This document shows positions 59,686 through 64,000 of a stretch of DNA of 64,000 nucleotides, piece by piece. The notes beneath the pieces were generated by a model. That model was not told the DNA's origin, did no database searches, and saw only the letters and a list, made by a program, of their open reading frames with translations. Each line of letters opens with the position of its first letter. Positions within the stretch are counted from its first letter, which is position 1. The translations under genes and the position numbers were made by a program. Source of the stretch: Isoperla grammatica (taxonomy: Eukaryota > Arthropoda > Insecta > Plecoptera > Perlodidae); NCBI GenBank assembly GCA_945910005.1, contig OX246745.1:10534436-10598435 (forward strand), written 5' to 3'.

Positions 59686-61632
59686 CACGAATATAAATTA
59701 AAAATCAAACAACACTTTTCAGTATTTTTCAGAAAATACGCGAAGATGACCCTAGGTGGCTGTAAGTCGTATTCTGATGAATAATGAATCCATGCTCAAG
59801 CCAGGAGCAATGCGGTCCTGGAACGCTATACACCCTATGGATGTGTGTTTGGTTTTGAATCAGTTTCAAGTTATCTACACGAATATTCAATACGTTCACA
59901 AAACGAGTTCGAACATAAAATACATCATCCGTAAATCGTTATACGCGCATTGAGACCAGGTGTGCTTTAAAAGCATTTAAAGCATAATAATTGTCAAACA
60001 CCGGACCACACATACACACACGCACACGCACATCTGTCTAAAACATTCACAACATGAATCACCAAAGTACATTTAACAAAAATACAAAAGATATAATTAT
60101 AATAGATTGATCGATAGATTTTGTGTTGTTAGTCGATGTCTTCACCGAAAACAAATAATACGAGTTGCTCTTGATACAAAGTCATACATTATGTGGTTTA
60201 TTTAAAAACCAAAGTATTGTCATCAAACCTATTCGAAATAAAATTGTTTACGTTTTTTACACAAAAGAGAAGAAACCTATAAAAGAACGACCAATCTAAA
60301 GAAAATTGTAAGTGAACATCACATTAAACTATACTCTAGCTCATATTTAAACTGAGACCTAGGCGTACTCAGAAAAATAAATGTTAGTATCTGATAATGT
60401 ACTAAAGAATTACACTCGTTTAAAATCCTAAATAATAAAAAACGAATTAATGAATTCAAAGGTATAAGTCATAGCTGATGTTCTGGTGTGTGTGTGTGTG
60501 TGTGTGTGTTTATCACGTCCTTGTTTACTCACTGTAGGGACATGTTTATCTTTGTGGGTGTGATTGGCAAACATGAAGCAACGACCACTTTTTGACAGTC
60601 AACAGACAGACGGTGGTGCAAAACGAAACTAGGATTTGCGAAAAATAAATAAATAAGTAAACCAAATGTTTGGTAATTTAAAATGCATCGACGTTTTACT
60701 ACAAACAATCTACTAAAACGGGACAGACAGGTAAACAATATAAAGAATACTAATTCGTAAACTACAGACCACACAACCACATAACGTATTAGACTATTAC
60801 ACATTTCAATTATAACATAAACCATGCTATATAAAATCCATCCACCCTGGTGATTTACTTTGCATAAGGGAAATGCGATATCCGCAATTTAGATAGAAGC
60901 TCACAAAACTGTGCGATAAATCCGGGCCATAGTAGGCCTATGTCGAGAATATTTCATTCCAGTGTTGATGCTTCTGTTATGAATTACACGAACTTTAAAT
61001 GAACTGCTCTTCTGTAAGGACGACCGACTGACTATAAGTGAAGCACACTATAAAAAAAATTCGATATTCGTAGAAATTCGAAATTCTATCGTTAAACTCT
61101 CAATATGGCTTTATGAAGCGTAGCCGTTGAAACTATATATACGTACAGCTCTTTTCCTTGGTGTACGTGCATTTTTAAACTAAATAGAAAAACGTGTAGA
61201 AAGTCTATACAATACCCTTGAGGTGTTTCTATCAGGCAGGGGCGTCTTTCCCCGCCCTCGGCACTGAAAACCACCGCACACAAACACTAGTAAATCATAC
61301 GTGGGCTGCCGTACGCAAAGATAACACATGGCCTCTAATAACTAGACGCAGCCAACAACATGCCTAGGCATGTGTTTGTTCCCCGGAACGAGACAGATTA
61401 ACAGACAGTATTGATGCATTTAGTTCTAACGATCGTGTATCGTGTACCCGCCTACGTGATGTACGTGCTTAGCATGGGGCATATTAACCTTCATGTATAG
61501 TGGTTGGTAAGGGCAATAGATTCGTGAATATGCAAGCAAGGCAGTATAGTTTATACTGTACAGGGTGGTATGGGTAGTATAGGTGTGTAATATACATATA
61601 CCTATTACAATCCCAACTAATTTATATGTATA

Positions 61633-61883
61633 TAAAGTAAGGATACATTTTTCGGTTAAACCAATCCAAATTTTATTTATAATGATAATTCAACGTTTCA
61701 ACGACTTTAGCATCGTCTTTTCCATTTTATATGCAAGTGTTTTTTGGTTGTTGTGGTTTTTTATTTATTTGTTTTTTATGTTGGTATGTCTTGAAAAAGA
61801 CGACGCTAAAGTCGTTGAAACGTTGAATTATCATTATAAATAAAATTTGGATTGGTTTAACCGAAAAATGTATCCTTACTTTA
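61633..61883. repeat. Inverted repeat with GAAACGTTG cores, 89-bp arms
   Basis: Left arm 61633-61721 and right arm 61795-61883 are near-perfect inverted copies (one mismatch, A/G in TTTAGCATCG) separated by a 73-bp T-rich spacer. The arms hold ACTTTAGC...GTCGTTGAAACGTTG in both orientations. GAAACGTT links it to the hairpins at 46 kb, but CTGATGA is not conserved. Confidence 0.9.
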
Positions 61884-61910
61884 CATATTGCAACCAACAA
61901 AATCTAAAAA

Positions 61911-61913
<3 letters not shown>

Positions 61914-61959
<46 letters not shown>

Positions 61960-61965
61960 GTATGT
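61914..61965. repeat. (AT)n and (GTAT)n microsatellite
   Basis: About 17 AT units then 5 GTAT units, at the 3' tail of the following minus-strand SINE. Such tails often end SINEs. Confidence 0.9.
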
Positions 61966-62050
61966 GAAATCCAGAAATTAAAAAACCAACCCCGACTGGG
62001 AATCGAACCCAGGTCTCCCACTTGCCGGGTGGGCGCCATGACAAGAGTGT
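61966..62050 (-). repeat. tRNA-derived SINE
   Basis: The minus strand reads CCCGGCAAGTGGGAGACCTG, GGTTCGATTCCCAGTCGGGG, a TTTTTTAATTTC body and an (ATAC)n/(AT)n tail. The T-arm pairs well, but no matching 5' acceptor strand exists, so this is a SINE rather than a tRNA gene. Confidence 0.65.
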
Positions 62051-62254
62051 TTTTTGAACAAATATTTATATATATAATATGATTATAAGGGTTTTTCTTA
62101 ATCCATCGTTCATGGGATGGATAATGTATGGCTGTTTTCAACCGTGTGTATTTGTTCGCTACGAGTGGGAGTAAAAGAAGGGGAACCATTTCTTCTTACT
62201 TGGACTACTCTCTACGTGTCCTTCACTGGTTATATTAATAGATAAAAACTTTTT

Positions 62255-62330
62255 TGTTCAAGAGTCCCGGTGGCGGGAATTGAATTTACAGCCTTCCAAA
62301 TGCGCTTACGAGTCTATGAGCGGTGACACA
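62255..62330 (-). repeat. tRNA-derived SINE head (degenerate)
   Basis: The minus strand has GTAAATTCAATTCCCGCC preceded at about 40 bp by GTCACCGCTCATAGACTCG. The two parts fit a worn B box and A box. Confidence 0.4.
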
Positions 62331-62552
62331 AGCAATCATCCGATTACAATACGTAGGCTCTCGTTGGCACTAACACCGTTATGCATATAAATAAACATCG
62401 TTTGCGAATTTAAATGTTAAATTATTTTGCATCATTATTATGACGAATAATTATAATTATGTTACGGCCAACTGTAGTGTTGGTAAACGGGTGAATTGAT
62501 GGCGTTATTGTGACATGGTGTCCGCCAACTACGTACAAATGTGCTTTCGCGT

Positions 62553-62780
62553 GGGGGGGGGGGGGGGGGTGGGATGGAGGGTGGTGAACGCTATAAATGA
62601 TAAGCGTCGGTTGAGGGTAGGCGCAAAGCAACAAAATGGAGGCTGGCTGGGTGGCTATTTGGGACACATGCCACCGTGAACAACCGGGGCCACTCAAACT
62701 TTGCGATTACTATCTAATGAGTTGACAACTCGTGGGGTTTCGCCTTTACTTCACACCATCAATCAGAGGACAGACGCACA

Positions 62781-62820
<40 letters not shown>
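62553..62820. repeat. Poly-G run and (CA)n microsatellite
   Basis: A 17-base G run at 62553-62569 and about 20 CA units at 62782-62820, separated by unremarkable sequence. Confidence 0.93.
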
Positions 62821-62821
<1 letters not shown>

Positions 62822-63789
62822 GTGAGCACACTTAACATGCACATGCTAGCTCGGTGATAGAAACAATTGAGGAGTAGTTCACTAATTATAAGGCATGGAA
62901 ATAAATTAATGGAGTTGTGTTGTAACATCAGTTGTAATGTTATAATGTTGCGCTACTTTACAACTTGATTGGATGAGAAAAACATAATTGTGTTTGAGAT
63001 AGTCAAGCAAGGCATTTGCGAAGTCTAATTTACACGTGGGAGTGAGTGAATGAAGTCTTTGCCGGGAGTTGAGAGAAACAGCGCGAGAGAGATTAGTCTG
63101 ACGCCGCTCTTGTTTCGCGGGTCATGCACGGAGGGTAATCGCAACGAAATGCCAAGTCGTAGGCTGGAATGACAAGTAAGCAGCAGATGGCGCATACATT
63201 TGCAAGTTATCCCTCTTTGTGATGGAGCAGAAGTATTAGTCTATATATTTATATAGCATACTTGAGTGAATCTAAATAATGAAGTGGTTAAACCATAAAA
63301 CATCTTAAGACCTAACCACAATTGTCGGCATCGTGATCGTAATCGTACATTTTCTACGACATTACGACTGTTTTGTGTACAACGCTATACAAACCATGGA
63401 AAGTTAACTTGATGACGATTTCCGGATTGCGATTGCGATCCCGATAGCGATAATTATTGTGTGTAGGCATTTAAAGAATTAACCGATGTTTTACATAAGT
63501 AAACAGATGTGATGAAATAAAAATGTTTAAAACGTTCAAAGATATTAACATTTCACATATTAATAATTGACACCTCAAACGGGGCTTTAATTAATTAATT
63601 CATAATAGATTCATCCTAGTATTGTGTTCTAAAACTGTCACTAAAGACTTCTAGAACCCAGAACCTTCAGCTGTAAGGGAATATGTAAGATACAACGAAT
63701 ACAATGCAAATATCAGTTTAATGGATGTTTGCTCCGTAATTGGTCTCGGCACCTGTATTGCCAGGGAAGGATACGGCGGAACGGAGTTG

Positions 63790-63810
63790 CGTTGCATGCT
63801 GGGAGTTCTG
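63790..63810 (-). promoter_or_regulatory. ZNF143/Staf-type promoter motif
   Basis: The minus strand reads AACTCCCAGCATGCAACGC, close to the vertebrate ZNF143 site (ACTACAATTCCCAGCATGCATTGCG). That site marks TATA-less promoters. A 60-codon minus-strand frame starts nearby but is unsupported. Whether this lineage uses the site the same way is inference. Confidence 0.35.
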
Positions 63811-64000
63811 TGTATTATGTAACGCACACACAGCAATGGAAATACATCTAACTCGCGTCCCGTCTACGGGATGACTATTTCCTACGATTTTTTGAGGCGT
63901 TGTTGACAAATGTGTTGAGTGTATCGGGCAAGTGCATGCACTACTTATTTTTCTCTATTTGCCTTGGCCGGGACTAAAAACAGCGGAGTTTTTATGGTTT

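Noticed and set aside
61966..62050. Functional tRNA gene
   Set aside because: The T-arm is good but no complementary acceptor strand or proper D-arm exists. Related copies at 41.5 and 43.5 kb show a SINE family.

Overview
This window looks like AT-rich, intron/intergenic-type DNA from a marine invertebrate genome. I see no bacterial-style operons and no long ORFs. The reasons are the many microsatellites and minisatellites, tRNA-derived SINE heads, hAT- and TA-type DNA transposons, a LINE 3' end, 200 Ns of assembly gap, and very frequent TAGGCCTA-type words (densest at 6.0-6.3 kb), which I associate with deuterostomes such as echinoderms. The echinoderm guess is low confidence.

Layout. 1.08-8.06 kb is bounded by two inverted arms made of subterminal repeats. 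Inside it are a 16-bp target-site-duplicated perfect palindrome, three small inverted-repeat elements and a plausible two-exon minus-strand mini-gene. 9-12.3 kb holds two exon-like segments on the minus strand and one weak one on the plus strand. 12.7-13.9 kb is a 74-bp satellite. 19.8-20.2 kb is a 56-bp minisatellite. 20.6-22.8 kb is a 2.1-kb terminal-inverted-repeat element with tandem arrays in both arms and a broken BED zinc-finger exon in the centre. 27-29 kb has a LINE reverse-transcriptase tail, a hairpin and two local tandem duplications. 30.7-31.2 kb is a textbook non-autonomous hAT with an 8-bp duplication. 32.4-33.5 kb is a gap plus minisatellite. 34.3-34.9 kb is a 23-bp array interrupted by a TA-inserted MITE. 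35-41 kb has more TIR elements and three minus-strand exon-like segments. 42.8 and 48-49.6 kb have plus-strand exon-like segments. 45.7-46.9 kb is a 614-bp tandem duplication, each unit carrying a 306-bp inverted repeat with hammerhead-like cores on both strands. 51.5-52.2 kb and 55.6-56.3 kb are minisatellites. 61.6-61.9 kb is another GAAACG inverted repeat.

No complete gene can be assembled with confidence. The exon calls were made by eye from splice signals plus a single open frame, so several may be chance. The most interesting signal is a set of at least six unrelated-looking loci that share the hairpin core (CTGAnGA)-helix-GAAACG(T/C), several in inverted pairs. These look like hammerhead-ribozyme-type ends of Penelope-like elements or retrozymes.
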